Part shown: positions 45,013 to 54,104 of the stretch, piece by piece
How the letters are laid out: each line of letters opens with the position of its first letter
Position numbering within the stretch: the stretch's first letter is position 1
NCBI GenBank assembly: GCA_009377535.1
Contig: WHTV01000019.1
Span: 1-56,447, forward strand
Reading direction: 5' to 3'
Source: Kiloniellaceae bacterium
Lineage (GTDB): Bacteria > Pseudomonadota > Alphaproteobacteria > Kiloniellales > Kiloniellaceae
Length of the DNA stretch: 56,447 nt
Position numbers and translations under genes: made by a program
Notes under the pieces: model-generated
The model's input: only the letters and a program-made list of their open reading frames with translations
The model's database searches: none
Told to the model about the DNA's origin: nothing

Positions 45013-45735
45013 ATGGTTCAACGCGCGCTTGGCGGCGGGCTCGCCGCGCTCACCCTGGTTTTCCTCGCCGGCTGCTCGTCGCAGCCGCAGCTGGCGCGCG
45101 AGGGCAGCTACGACCGGCCGAATACCCTCTTCGACCCGGCGCAGGCGATCCAGCAGGGCTGGATCCCGTCGACGCTGACCCCGGGGGCCGACGACCGGCG
45201 CACGGACTACGGCATCGCCAGCTATCAGGACCGCCTGTCGATCCGCGCCGAGGGACAGCGCTCGGCCTCGGCCCTGCTGCTGCGGACGGATTTCGATGCC
45301 GAGGACTGCCCCTACCTGGAGTGGGCGTGGCGCGTCGAGCGCCTGCAGGAAAATGCCAGCCTCTTCGAACGGGACCTGGAGGACGTCGCCGCGTCGATCC
45401 TCGTCATCTTCGGCGACCCTGGCAGTGACGTGGCGCCTCGGGCGGCGCCGACACTGCGCTATGTCTGGACCACGGCGCGGGTGCCGGAGGAGACCATCAT
45501 CGATTCGCCCGCCCAGCCGGGCGTGATGCGCTCCATCGTGGCGCAACACGGCATCGAGAGCCCGCTGGCCTGGGAAAGCGAGCGGCGCGACCTGATGGCC
45601 GACTACCAGGCCGCGTTCGGCCGCCTGCCACAGGACCGCGTCAGGGCTGTTGCCCTGTTCACCGACAACGACCACACGCAGGAGCCGGTGATGGCCCACT
45701 ACGGCGCCGCCCGGCTGCTCTGCCGCAGCGGTTAA
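45013..45735 (+). CDS. DUF3047 lipoprotein
   Basis: 240 residues with a lipoprotein signal: basic start, hydrophobic stretch and lipobox LAGC (Cys around residue 21). The mature region has the DUF3047 features LSIRAEGQRSASALLLRTDFDAEDCPYLEWAWRV and, later, VRAVALFTDNDHTQEPVMAHYG. These proteins are beta-rich and probably envelope-bound; the function is unknown. I chose ATG 45013; an upstream in-frame TTG would place the -35 box inside the coding sequence. It is convergent with the methyltransferase gene (4-bp overlap). Confidence 0.85.
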   Translation: MVQRALGGGLAALTLVFLAGCSSQPQLAREGSYDRPNTLFDPAQAIQQGWIPSTLTPGADDRRTDYGIASYQDRLSIRAEGQRSASALLLRTDFDAEDCPYLEWAWRVERLQENASLFERDLEDVAASILVIFGDPGSDVAPRAAPTLRYVWTTARVPEETIIDSPAQPGVMRSIVAQHGIESPLAWESERRDLMADYQAAFGRLPQDRVRAVALFTDNDHTQEPVMAHYGAARLLCRSG

Positions 45736-46400
45736 GCCTCCGGCGCGACCTGCCAGACCACGGCATTGCGCAGGTCGCTGTCCTCCAGCTCGCGGCTGGT
45801 CTTCACGCCGTAGGCGATGAGGCGCTCGAGGCCCTGGCGCGGCAGGTAGGTGCGCCCGGGATCGCCCAGCAGCACCAGCACGCCGGTCGCCGCTAGCTGG
45901 CGCAGCCAGGCTTCGACGCGATCGGCCATGGGGCGCTCGTAACAGACGTCGCCGGCCAGAACGACCTCCCAGCCGGGGTTTGCGGCCCCGACGATGTCTG
46001 CCTCGCGCAGCTTGATCTCGACCGCATTGGCCGCGGCATTCAGGCGGCAGGCGGCGCAGGCGAAGGCATCGATGTCGACCGCTTCGACGGACGCGGCGCC
46101 GGCCAGCTTGGCGGCGATGCCCTGCAGGCCGGAGCCGGCGGCGAAGTCGAGCACCCGCTTGCTGCGCACCGTCTCCGGATGGTCCAGCAGGTAGCGCGCC
46201 AGAGCCTGGCCGCCGGCCCAGGCGAAGGCCCAAAAGGGCGGCGGCAGGCCCCGTTCGGCCAGTTCCGTCTCGGTCGCCTCCCACAGTGGCACCACCTCGC
46301 TGGCGAGGTAGAGCTGCACCTCCGGCACCAGGGGCGGCGTCCCCAGGCGGGTGTTGGCCCGAATGAAATCCTCCGGGTCCTGGCGCAGGGCCGCCGTCAC
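45732..46400 (-). CDS. ETF-beta-type protein lysine methyltransferase
   Basis: A 222-residue class I SAM methyltransferase of the ETFBKMT type: PPLVPEVQLYLASEVVPLW, PPFWAFAWAGGQALARYLLD, motif I VLDFAAGSGLQGIAAKLAGA and VDIDAFACAACRLNAAAN. Agrobacterium and mitochondrial relatives methylate lysines of electron-transfer flavoprotein beta; ribosomal L11 methyltransferase is a more distant alternative. The GTG start at 46400 overlaps the ubiA stop (GTGA), so both come from one message. Confidence 0.85.
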   Translation of the reverse strand: MTAALRQDPEDFIRANTRLGTPPLVPEVQLYLASEVVPLWEATETELAERGLPPPFWAFAWAGGQALARYLLDHPETVRSKRVLDFAAGSGLQGIAAKLAGAASVEAVDIDAFACAACRLNAAANAVEIKLREADIVGAANPGWEVVLAGDVCYERPMADRVEAWLRQLAATGVLVLLGDPGRTYLPRQGLERLIAYGVKTSRELEDSDLRNAVVWQVAPEA

Positions 46401-47353
46401 GCGCCGAAGGCCCAGGGACTGCCGGCAAGAATTCCGGCCAGCAGGAGCCAACCGGCCAGTCGGTTGGACTTGAACTTGGAGAGGCAGTCGGCCGGCCGGT
46501 CGAGCTCGACGTTGACGACCTGCCAGGCGAACTGCGCGCCCGTCGCGGCCAGGCCGAACCAGAACGGCCAGACCAGTCCGGCCGCCCAGCCGGCGAGGCC
46601 GAAGAGTGCGAGGGCGAGGGCGAAGAAGCCGGCCAGCCAGGGCTTGCTGCCGTCGCTCAGCCTGAGCGCCAGGGACTTCACGCCGATGAGGGCGTCGTCC
46701 TCCTTGTCTTGGTGGGCGTAGATGGTGTCGTAGCCGAGGGTCCAGGCGATGCCGCCGAGGTAGAGCAGCAGCGCCGGCCAGCCGAGGCTGCCGGTCGCCG
46801 CGGTCCAGCCGATCAGGGCGCCCCAGTTGAAAGTGAGGCCCAGCCAGGCCTGGGGCCAGTAGGTGATGCGCTTCATCAGCGGGTAGGGGAAGACCAGCAG
46901 CAGCGAGGCGCAGCCGAGCAGGATGGTGAGGCTGTTCATCTGCGCGAGGATGGCGAAGGAGACCAGCAGCAGCGCGAGCAGGAAGAGCCCGGCCCGGGTC
47001 AGGCTGACCTCGCCGGAGGGAATCGGCCGCGCAGCCGTGCGCGCCACCCGTCCGTCGATGTCCCGGTCGAGGATGTCGTTCACGGTGCAGCCGGCCGCGC
47101 GCATCAGCACGGCGCCGACCCCGAAGTAGAGGTAGAGCCGCCAGGATGGCCCGGCGTTGGCTGCGGCGTCGCCCAGCGCGATGGCCCACCAGCCGGGGAA
47201 CAGCAACAGCCAGGTGCCGATCGGTCGGTCGAGGCGGGCCAGCCGCAGGTAGGGCCGCACACCGGCCGGGGCGCGGCGCAGCAGCCAGTGGTCGGCGCGG
47301 ATGTCGCTGGCGCCGGAAGCGGGGGCGCCGGAACTGGAAGAGGTCTGGCTCAT
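46397..47353 (-). CDS. ubiA: 4-hydroxybenzoate polyprenyltransferase
   Basis: UbiA attaches the polyprenyl tail to 4-hydroxybenzoate in ubiquinone synthesis, at the inner membrane. The 318-residue protein has about eight transmembrane helices. The two Asp-rich motifs bind Mg-diphosphate: TVNDILDRDIDGRVARTAARPI and GYDTIYAHQDKEDD. Length and motif spacing are standard. It is divergent from rsmE across ~93 bp and coupled to the lysine methyltransferase. Confidence 0.96.
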   Translation of the reverse strand: MSQTSSSSGAPASGASDIRADHWLLRRAPAGVRPYLRLARLDRPIGTWLLLFPGWWAIALGDAAANAGPSWRLYLYFGVGAVLMRAAGCTVNDILDRDIDGRVARTAARPIPSGEVSLTRAGLFLLALLLVSFAILAQMNSLTILLGCASLLLVFPYPLMKRITYWPQAWLGLTFNWGALIGWTAATGSLGWPALLLYLGGIAWTLGYDTIYAHQDKEDDALIGVKSLALRLSDGSKPWLAGFFALALALFGLAGWAAGLVWPFWFGLAATGAQFAWQVVNVELDRPADCLSKFKSNRLAGWLLLAGILAGSPWAFGA

Positions 47354-47446
47354 CGCCTAATCTTTAGCGGCGAATCGACGGGTGAGAAAGCCGTGCGCAC
47401 AACTTCTTAGGCGGTTTAGGCGGTCGGGACAGATATGGGAGCAGCT

Positions 47447-48259
47447 ATGGCCGGGGCGAAGCCCGTCACCCGTCTCTATGTCGAGGCCGTGCTGGCGGCC
47501 GACCAGACCATCGGCCTCGACCATGCCCGGGCGCATTTCCTGCGCTCGGTGCTGCGGCTCGGGCCGGGCGCCTGCCTGGCCGTATTCAACGGGCGCGACG
47601 GCGAGTGGCTGGCGCAGATCGAGGGCCTCGGCAAGGGCTGGTGTTCGCTCGCCCTGCTGGAGCAGCGCCGCGTCGCCGCACCGGAGCCCGATCTCTGGCT
47701 GGTTTTCGCGCCGATCAAGCGGGCCCGCATCGATTTCATGGCGGAAAAGGCGACGGAACTGGGCTGTTCGCTGCTGCAGCCGATGATGACCCGTTTCACC
47801 GCCGTCAGCCGGGTGAACGAGGAGCGTCTGGCTGCCAACGCCCGCGAAGCCGCCGAACAGAGCGAGCGCCTGACGGTGCCGGAGGTGCGCGAGACTGTCA
47901 GCTTCGCCCGGCTGCTCGAGTCCTGGCCGCAAGGTCGGCGCCTCCTGGTCTGCGCCGAATGGGGCGCCGTCCAGCCGATCGCCGAAGCGTTGCAAGCGAT
48001 TCGCGCCGAAGCGGAGGAGGTTCCCGGCCATCCGACAGGCCCCTGGGCGGTGATGACCGGACCGGAGGGCGGCTTTGCCGAGAGCGAACTTGACGCTCTG
48101 CGCAAACTGCCTTTTGTTACGCCGGTCGGGCTCGGGCCACGGATTCTCCGCGCCGATACGGCGGCCTTGGCGGCCATCGCCTGCTGGCAGGCCGTGCTCG
48201 GCGACGGCGCGCGGCGTCCGCCGGCGGCGCTGGCCGGATTTCCGGCACCGGAGGGCTGA
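47447..48259 (+). CDS. rsmE: 16S rRNA uridine-1498 N3-methyltransferase
   Basis: A 270-residue SPOUT-class methyltransferase that modifies U1498 in the decoding centre. The N-terminal PUA-like part (RLYVEAVL..HARAHFLRSVLRLGPG) is followed by KATELGCSLLQPMMTRFT and the knot with VMTGPEGGFAESELDAL and LGPRILRADTAALAAI. ATG 47447 is preceded by GGGAG at 5 nt, so I prefer it to the ATG at 47435. A 28-bp tandem repeat follows the stop. Confidence 0.95.
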   Translation: MAGAKPVTRLYVEAVLAADQTIGLDHARAHFLRSVLRLGPGACLAVFNGRDGEWLAQIEGLGKGWCSLALLEQRRVAAPEPDLWLVFAPIKRARIDFMAEKATELGCSLLQPMMTRFTAVSRVNEERLAANAREAAEQSERLTVPEVRETVSFARLLESWPQGRRLLVCAEWGAVQPIAEALQAIRAEAEEVPGHPTGPWAVMTGPEGGFAESELDALRKLPFVTPVGLGPRILRADTAALAAIACWQAVLGDGARRPPAALAGFPAPEG

Positions 48260-48262
48260 AAG

Positions 48263-48341
48263 GCCGCGAAAGGCGGCGCTGGAGGCTGACGCCGCGAAAG
48301 GCGGCGCTGGAGGCTGACGCCGCGAAAGGCGGCGCTGGAGG
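48263..48341. repeat. 28-bp tandem repeat, 2.8 copies
   Basis: The units at 48263-48290 and 48291-48318 are identical; a third covers 23 of 28 bp (48319-48341). Each unit contains GCCGCGAAAGGCGGC, which can fold as a short hairpin (GCCGC/GCGGC). The array begins 4 bp after the rsmE stop and may help end its transcript. There are no spacers between units, so it is not a CRISPR array. The 250 bp from here to gshA shows nothing else. Confidence 0.9.
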
Positions 48342-48590
48342 ATTGAAAAGCGGGCGGCCCGGGGACACTTACGTCTAAAGGCCGAGTGGATTTGGGAAGC
48401 GCCCTGGGTTTCCAATCGGTTGCGGCAGGCTCCGCCACGAGGGCCGCCGTTCCTGCGTGCTACGAGGATTTTGAGACCATCTGGCGTTCGGGGGGCGGAC
48501 GCCGACTTCATCTACAAGCGGGCATTCGATTGGACGGCTCACCAAGAGCCGGCACCTGTCGGACCCCACTTGGATCGAGGGAATCAAGGC

Positions 48591-49955
48591 ATGTCCGCTC
48601 CGCCACAAAGCCAGGGCGAAGTCATTACCGACAAGGCGCAGCTGGTCGAGTACCTGGAGGCCGGCTGCAAGCCAGCCGATGCCTGGCGCATCGGCACCGA
48701 GCACGAGAAGTTCTGCTACTCGCTCGACGACTTCCGCCCGCTGCCCTATGAAGGCGCGCGCAGCATCCGGGCCCTGCTCGAGGGCCTGCAGCGCTTCGGC
48801 TGGGCCCCGGTGACGGAGGGCGATAACGTCATCGCGCTCACCAAGAACGGTGCCGGCGTCTCGCTGGAGCCGGGCGGCCAGTTCGAGCTTTCCGGCGCGC
48901 CGCTGAAAACCATCCACGACACCTGCAGCGAGGTGAACATCCACCTCGACCAGATCCGCGAGATCGCCGGACCGCTGGGCGTGGCGGCCATGGGCCTCGG
49001 CTTCCAGCCGAAATGGGCGCGTGCGGAGATCCCCTGGATGCCCAAGGGCCGCTACAAGATCATGGGCGAGTACATGCCGAAGAAGGGAACCCTCGGCCTC
49101 GATATGATGCTGAGGACCTGTACCGTGCAGGTGAACCTCGACTTCGCTTCGGAAGCCGACATGGTGAAGAAGTTTCGCGCCAGCCTGGCGCTGCAGCCGG
49201 TGGCCACGGCGCTGTTCGCCAACTCGCCTTTCACCGAAGGCCGCCCCAACGGCTTCCTCAGCTACCGCAGCCACATCTGGACCGACACCGATCCCGACCG
49301 CTGCGGCATCCTGCCCTTCGTCTTCGAAGACGGCATGGGCTTCGAGCGCTACGTCGACCACGTGCTCGACGTGCCGATGTACTTCGTCTACCGCGACGGG
49401 AGGTACATCGATGCTTCGGGTCAGTCGTTCCGCGATTTTCTCGCGGGGCGCCTGCCGGCGCTGCCGGGCGAGCGGCCGCGCATCGGCGACTGGGCCGACC
49501 ACCTCTCGACGCTGTTTCCCGAAGTGCGGCTGAAGAAGTTCCTGGAGATGCGCGGCGCCGATGGCGGCCCTTGGAAGTCGCTTTGCGCGCTACCGGCCTT
49601 CTGGGTCGGCCTGCTCTACGACCAGGGCGCGCTGGACGCCGCCTGGGACCTGGTGAAGGACTGGACCCTTGAGGATCACCAGTACCTGCGCAACGAGGTG
49701 CCCAAGCAGGCCCTGCACACGCCGTTCCGCGGCGGCACCCTCAATGCCATTGCCCGCCAGGCCGTCGACATTGCCGACGCCGGCCTGAAGGCCCGCAAGC
49801 GCCTTGACGGTCAGGGTGACAATGAAAGCCACTTCCTGGCGCTGCTGCACACCCGCGTGGAACGCGAAAAGTGCCCGGCGGAATACCTGCTCGACGATTT
49901 CCACGGCCGCTGGAAGCAGTCCATCGACCCGATCTTCACCGAGTGCGCCTACTGA
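48591..49955 (+). CDS. gshA: Glutamate-cysteine ligase
   Basis: A 454-residue glutamate-cysteine ligase of the plant/alphaproteobacterial type, making gamma-glutamylcysteine for glutathione. Seen: WRIGTEHEKFCYSLDDFRPLPYEG near the start, VSLEPGGQFELSGAP, MPKGRYKIMGEYMPKKGTLGLDMM and TVQVNLDFASEADMV. The start at 48591 (GAGGGA upstream) matches homologues; the frame upstream is repeat-derived. gshB is not in the window. Confidence 0.95.
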   Translation: MSAPPQSQGEVITDKAQLVEYLEAGCKPADAWRIGTEHEKFCYSLDDFRPLPYEGARSIRALLEGLQRFGWAPVTEGDNVIALTKNGAGVSLEPGGQFELSGAPLKTIHDTCSEVNIHLDQIREIAGPLGVAAMGLGFQPKWARAEIPWMPKGRYKIMGEYMPKKGTLGLDMMLRTCTVQVNLDFASEADMVKKFRASLALQPVATALFANSPFTEGRPNGFLSYRSHIWTDTDPDRCGILPFVFEDGMGFERYVDHVLDVPMYFVYRDGRYIDASGQSFRDFLAGRLPALPGERPRIGDWADHLSTLFPEVRLKKFLEMRGADGGPWKSLCALPAFWVGLLYDQGALDAAWDLVKDWTLEDHQYLRNEVPKQALHTPFRGGTLNAIARQAVDIADAGLKARKRLDGQGDNESHFLALLHTRVEREKCPAEYLLDDFHGRWKQSIDPIFTECAY

Positions 49956-49970
49956 CGGGCCGCGAGGCGG

Positions 49971-50501
49971 TTATTGCTCAGCGGGCGAGTCCGCTTCCGC
50001 CGCGGCCTTTGCGCGCGCCTGCTTGGCGAGGGTGAGGGCGCGCAGCAGGGCCGGCGGCATATCGCCTCTGGCTGTCTCCTGCGCCGGCGTCAGCTCGAGC
50101 CGATCGAGATGGTAGCGTGCCTCGATATTGATGATCTGGGCGCGCAGGCGGGCAATGGTGGAATCGTAGACCTCGCCACTGCCGAAGTAGGACCGCCGGG
50201 TACCCGGCGCCAGGCGCCCGCGAGGCTGGCCGGCTGGGGAAACGCTGCGCGGCGGCCCCAGCTCACGCGTCGGCATGCCGACGATGGCGCGGGTGCGCGG
50301 CGGGTCGCCGACCACGACGTAGTTGCCGACGCGCTCGCCGGCCGGTCCGTTGTTGAAGATCATGGTCCGGCCGACGGTGTTGTGCGAGCCCCGGGCACCG
50401 CAGAAGGTGGACTTGCCGATGGCCGTGCAGGACTGCGCGTTTGCCGCTGCCGCGCTGAACAGCAGCAGGCCGGCGGTCAGTCCGGTAAGAAGAGGGTTCA
50501 T
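49971..50501 (-). CDS. Hypothetical secreted protein
   Basis: A 176-residue protein with a clear signal peptide (about 1-22, NAQ-SCT). The mature part has paired Cys residues (SCTAIGKSTFCG), a Gly/Asn/Pro-rich middle and a helical C-terminus (RLRAQIINIEARYHLDRLELTPAQ). No family was recognised. AGGAAAG precedes the ATG. It faces gshA tail-to-tail (15 bp). The 270-bp upstream gap 50502-50771 is AT-rich around 50575-50620 and may hold two divergent promoters, but no clear boxes are visible. Confidence 0.7.
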   Translation of the reverse strand: MNPLLTGLTAGLLLFSAAAANAQSCTAIGKSTFCGARGSHNTVGRTMIFNNGPAGERVGNYVVVGDPPRTRAIVGMPTRELGPPRSVSPAGQPRGRLAPGTRRSYFGSGEVYDSTIARLRAQIINIEARYHLDRLELTPAQETARGDMPPALLRALTLAKQARAKAAAEADSPAEQ

Positions 50502-50771
50502 CTGGCTCGCTTTCCTGTTGCAGGTCCTTGATAAGGTATACGCAGCAGCCTACTCAGTAGTTTCGTGGAGGACGGCTAGTCAATTCAATTACATATATTG
50601 GCTTGCGTAGAGGTTAATCGGACGCCGCAATAGTGCAGGTGCATAACTGACGACTCTGATCGCGCGACGCGCGCAAGGCGGCGACGTCAGGGGGGCTACG
50701 AAGCGGGACGGCGAAACTCTACACTGCCCGGCCCCGAGGCGTGGCTCCCGTCAGCAGGAAAGGCGAAACAG

Positions 50772-50987
50772 ATGTCTCTCGACCCCGAAACCCGGCGCTG
50801 GCTCAAGGACTGGGCCGTAAAGGTCGGCGCCACCGCCTACCTGCTCTTCGTCTTTGCCTTCATGGCCGGGCATGCCGCGCCGGGCAGCATCGCCAGCCTG
50901 TCGCACGCCCTGGTCATGGCCATCGTGCCGGCGGCGATCGGCAGCTTGGCGGTGCTCGCCGTCATGCTCTACCTGCGACGTCGCTAG
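50772..50987 (+). CDS. Small two-helix membrane protein (71 aa)
   Basis: A 71-residue protein with an acidic, soluble N-terminus (MSLDPETRRWLKDWAVKVG) and two hydrophobic helices (about 20-37 and 45-66), ending RRR. AGGAAAGG lies upstream. Unidentified; the N-terminus resembles small alphaproteobacterial membrane proteins of unknown role. It is followed 23 bp later by a RidA-family gene. Confidence 0.7.
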   Translation: MSLDPETRRWLKDWAVKVGATAYLLFVFAFMAGHAAPGSIASLSHALVMAIVPAAIGSLAVLAVMLYLRRR

Positions 50988-51010
50988 AGTTAAGAGGAAT
51001 CGGGAAAGCC

Positions 51011-51394
51011 ATGCACAAACACCACACACCGGCAAAGGTGGCCGCGCCCTTCTCGCGTTACAGCCACGGCGTCGAAACCCAGAACGCCGAGCGCTGGCTG
51101 ATGATTTCCGGCCAGGTCGGCGTCGACCCCGACGGCCGGCTCGTCGAGGGTGCCACGGCCCAGATGGAACAGGCCTGGCGCAACATCTTCGCGGTGCTCG
51201 CCTCGGCCGGGATGAACGCGCACAACCTGGTGAAGATCACCGCCTTCCTGACCCAACGGGAGGATCTTGCGGACTTCCGGGAGGTGCGCGACCGCATGCT
51301 GCGCGAGGCGCGGCCCGCCTCGAGCCTGATCTTCGTCAGCGGTCTGGCGGATCCAGCTTGGCTGGTCGAGATCGAGGCGGTGGCGGCGAGCTAG
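51011..51394 (+). CDS. RidA/YjgF-family protein
   Basis: A 127-residue protein of the Rid family, which hydrolyse reactive enamines/imines formed by PLP enzymes. Typical features: PFSRYSHGVE, LMISGQVGVDPDGRLV, MEQAWRNIFAVLASAGM and the C-terminal RPASSLIFVSGLADPAWLVEIEAVA. The Arg of the ARPASS stretch corresponds to the carboxylate-binding Arg of active RidA. Length is normal. The subgroup (RidA proper or Rid4-7) cannot be fixed by eye. Confidence 0.88.
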   Translation: MHKHHTPAKVAAPFSRYSHGVETQNAERWLMISGQVGVDPDGRLVEGATAQMEQAWRNIFAVLASAGMNAHNLVKITAFLTQREDLADFREVRDRMLREARPASSLIFVSGLADPAWLVEIEAVAAS

Positions 51395-51440
51395 CAGGCT
51401 GCTAGCCGGAAGACTTGGCGCCCGACGCAGCGGCGATCCT

Positions 51441-52325
51441 CTAGCGCGCAACCGCCGCGGAGGCAGCTCCTGCCGGCTCAAGCAGGCGGCTGCCGTCCTG
51501 GCTATCGACAGGGAAACGCTCCACGGCCGCCTCGATGTTGGACTGTTGCGTGGCAGTGAGCTCCTCGCGCCATCGAGCCAGCGAACGGCGTTTGATGTTC
51601 GGCAGTGGCAGCGCAGTTCCCAGTTCCAGGAAGTTCGCGATGCGCTCGAGCTGCGCGGCGGTGTCGGTCTGCAGGTTGTCGTAGCTCAGCTCGAGCAGGC
51701 GTGGCCCCAGGATCTTTCCAAGGCGGTCGAGCTGCTGCATATGGGCCTTCCACCGCACCGCGCACTTGCCTTCCAGCGGGAGTGCCGCGTAGGCCTCGGC
51801 CGTCTCAGGCGTGATTCCCAGGAAGCGGTTCGGCAGGGGAAACGAGGTCCATCCGTGAATCCAGCGCATCACGCCCTCGTGCTGAAGCATGCTGTTCACC
51901 GTGCCGAAGACATCGCGGCGGATGGCGACGAACATTGCCTCGGGAAAGGCCTCCGCGATCGCGTCCGCGATCCAAAGGCTGGGGTGGCTCTTGTCGAGAA
52001 AGTGCCGGGGCTCTACGTCGGCATGTTCGTAGCGGTAGCGTCGGACGAGCTTGGGGAACAGCTCATCCATCTTTTCCGGCTGCATGGCCAGTTCGACCAC
52101 CCAAGTGAAGGCCGGCGGCTTTTCGACGGTTGCCGCAATGCTCGGATGGGCCGACATGATGTCTCCCAGCCAATGCGTCCCTGAGCGGCCTGTGCCGAGC
52201 ACGAAAATCTTGAGCGAGCGCGGCTTCTGCTGAAGTTGACATTTCACCCGCCCACGAATGAGCTTCAGTTCGTCCTTCAGCCGTCTGCTATGTGACCGCT
52301 TCGGTAGCGCGTCCTTCAGGTTCAC
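51441..52325 (-). CDS. Sulfotransferase-domain protein
   Basis: A 294-residue protein with the PAPS 5'-phosphosulfate loop FVLGTGRSGTHWLGDIM near residue 42 and the 3'-phosphate region FVAIRRDVFGTVNSM. It would transfer sulfate to an unknown acceptor (polysaccharide, lipid or small molecule). Start is GTG 52325 with GAGGGGG ~8 nt upstream. No glycan or PAPS-synthesis genes are nearby. The gene sits isolated between RidA and tldD with AT-richer flanks (52326-52511), so acquisition by transfer is possible. Confidence 0.8.
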   Translation of the reverse strand: MNLKDALPKRSHSRRLKDELKLIRGRVKCQLQQKPRSLKIFVLGTGRSGTHWLGDIMSAHPSIAATVEKPPAFTWVVELAMQPEKMDELFPKLVRRYRYEHADVEPRHFLDKSHPSLWIADAIAEAFPEAMFVAIRRDVFGTVNSMLQHEGVMRWIHGWTSFPLPNRFLGITPETAEAYAALPLEGKCAVRWKAHMQQLDRLGKILGPRLLELSYDNLQTDTAAQLERIANFLELGTALPLPNIKRRSLARWREELTATQQSNIEAAVERFPVDSQDGSRLLEPAGAASAAVAR

Positions 52326-52511
52326 TGATCGATACCCCCTCGCCTCTGCCGTGCAGGCCGCGGGACTGCAAAGAACGGCTCATTCTTCAAGCGGCCCGGC
52401 AGGCTTGCAGAATCAGCAGCTTCACAGCCCGAAGCTTGCAGAATTGACTGCAACTATCGCCAATTAGGGTGCAACGCCAGGTGTCAAATTTAGGGGCTTT
52501 GAGGGCCGTGA

Positions 52512-53948
52512 TCAACCGGCCGCCGTGCCGCCCACCGTGAGGGCGTCGATCAGCATGGTCGGCTGGCCGACGCCGACCGGCACGCCCTGGCCCTCCTTGC
52601 CGCAGGTGCCGATGCCGTCGTCGAGCTTCATATCGTTGCCGATCATCTTCACCTTGGTCATCACGTCCGGCCCGTTGCCGATCAGGGTCGCACCCTTGAC
52701 CGACGCGCCGACCTTGCCGTCTTCGATCAGGTAGGCCTCGGTGCAGGAAAACACGAACTTGCCGGAAGTGATGTCGACCTGGCCGCCGCCGAAGTTGACG
52801 GCATAGAGGCCCTTCTTCACCGAGGCGATGATCTCCTGCGGGTCGCGATCGCCGGACTGCATCACCGTGTTGGTCATGCGCGGCATCGGAATGTGCGCGT
52901 AGCTCTGACGCCGGCCGTTGCCGGTCGGCTGCATACCCATCAGACGGGCGTTCTGGCGATCCTGCATGTAGCCGCGCAGGATGCCGTCCTCGATCAGCAC
53001 CGTAGCTTGGCTCGGCGTGCCCTCGTCGTCGATGGTAAGCGAGCCGCGGCGGTCCTGCAGGGTGCCGTCGTCCATCACGGTGACGCCGGGCGAAGCGACA
53101 CGCTCGCCCAGCAGGCCGGAGAAGGCGGAGGTTTTCTTGCGGTTGAAGTCACCTTCCAGGCCGTGGCCGACGGCTTCGTGCAGCAGGATGCCGGGCCAGC
53201 CGGCCCCCAGCACCACCGGCATTTCGCCGGCTGGGGTATCGACCGAAGCGAGGTTCACCAGCGCCTGGCGCAGCGCCTCGTCGACGCTGGCCTGCCAGTG
53301 CGCCGGGTCCAGCAGCGCCTCGTAGGCGATGCGCCCGCCGCCGCCGTGGCTGCCGGTCTCCATGCGATCGCCCTCGCCGACCACGACGGAGACGTTGAGA
53401 CGCACCAGGGGGCGAATATCGGCGGCGCGCCCGCCGCCGGCGCGAAGGATCTGCACCGCCTGCCACTCTCCGGCCAGCGAGGCGCTGACCTGCTTCACGC
53501 GCGGGTCCTTGGCGCGGGCATAGGCGTCGATCCCGGCCAGCAGCTTCACCTTGGCTTCGAAGGGCACCGCGCCGATCGGGTTGTCGTCGCCGTAGAGGAT
53601 CCGGTTGGTGCGGCTCGGCCCGTCGGCCATGACGCCGGAGTGGCCGGCCTGCACCGCTTTCACGGTTTCCGCTGCGCGCGCTATGGCGGCCTCCGATAGC
53701 TCGCTGGCGTGGGCATAACCGGCGGCGTCGCCGGAGATCGCGCGCAGGCCGAAGCCCTGCATGGTGTCGAAGCTTGCCGCCTTGAGACGCCCGTCGTCGA
53801 AGGCCAAGGCTTCCGACTGACGGTATTCCAGGAACAGCTCTCCGTCGTCGGCGCCGTGGAGGGCGTCGTTCACCAGCGTCTCCAGCCGGGTGCGGTCAAG
53901 GCCCGCGCGTGCATAGAAAAGCTCGTCGGTGGCGGCGAGATGTGTCAT
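52512..53948 (-). CDS. tldD: Metalloprotease TldD
   Basis: The catalytic half of the TldD/TldE protease. The 478-residue protein has the zinc motif HEAVGH (HExxxH, 257-262) in GILLHEAVGHGLEGDFNRKK and the family C-terminus with FVFSCTEAYLIEDGKVGASVKGATLIGNGP. The E. coli complex trims unstructured peptides, CcdA and microcin B17. The partner pmbA is 17 kb away on the same strand. No RiPP precursor or antitoxin was recognised here. ATG 53948 gives the normal length. Confidence 0.97.
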   Translation of the reverse strand: MTHLAATDELFYARAGLDRTRLETLVNDALHGADDGELFLEYRQSEALAFDDGRLKAASFDTMQGFGLRAISGDAAGYAHASELSEAAIARAAETVKAVQAGHSGVMADGPSRTNRILYGDDNPIGAVPFEAKVKLLAGIDAYARAKDPRVKQVSASLAGEWQAVQILRAGGGRAADIRPLVRLNVSVVVGEGDRMETGSHGGGGRIAYEALLDPAHWQASVDEALRQALVNLASVDTPAGEMPVVLGAGWPGILLHEAVGHGLEGDFNRKKTSAFSGLLGERVASPGVTVMDDGTLQDRRGSLTIDDEGTPSQATVLIEDGILRGYMQDRQNARLMGMQPTGNGRRQSYAHIPMPRMTNTVMQSGDRDPQEIIASVKKGLYAVNFGGGQVDITSGKFVFSCTEAYLIEDGKVGASVKGATLIGNGPDVMTKVKMIGNDMKLDDGIGTCGKEGQGVPVGVGQPTMLIDALTVGGTAAG

Positions 53949-54104
53949 GTGAAGGCCTCCTGGCCCGAAGCGTTCAAAGGTTTCGCGTATTCGGTCGTCT
54001 TGCAGTCAGCTTGCCTAATATGGGGCGCCGCGGCCAGAATTACATCCGTTTTGGCCTGCGCAGGCGCCTGCGGCCGATAGGCGGAAGAGGGGAAAACCGA
54101 TTTC

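Noticed and set aside
48263..48341. 28-bp repeats as a CRISPR array
   Set aside because: Units abut with no spacers, there are under three copies and no cas genes.
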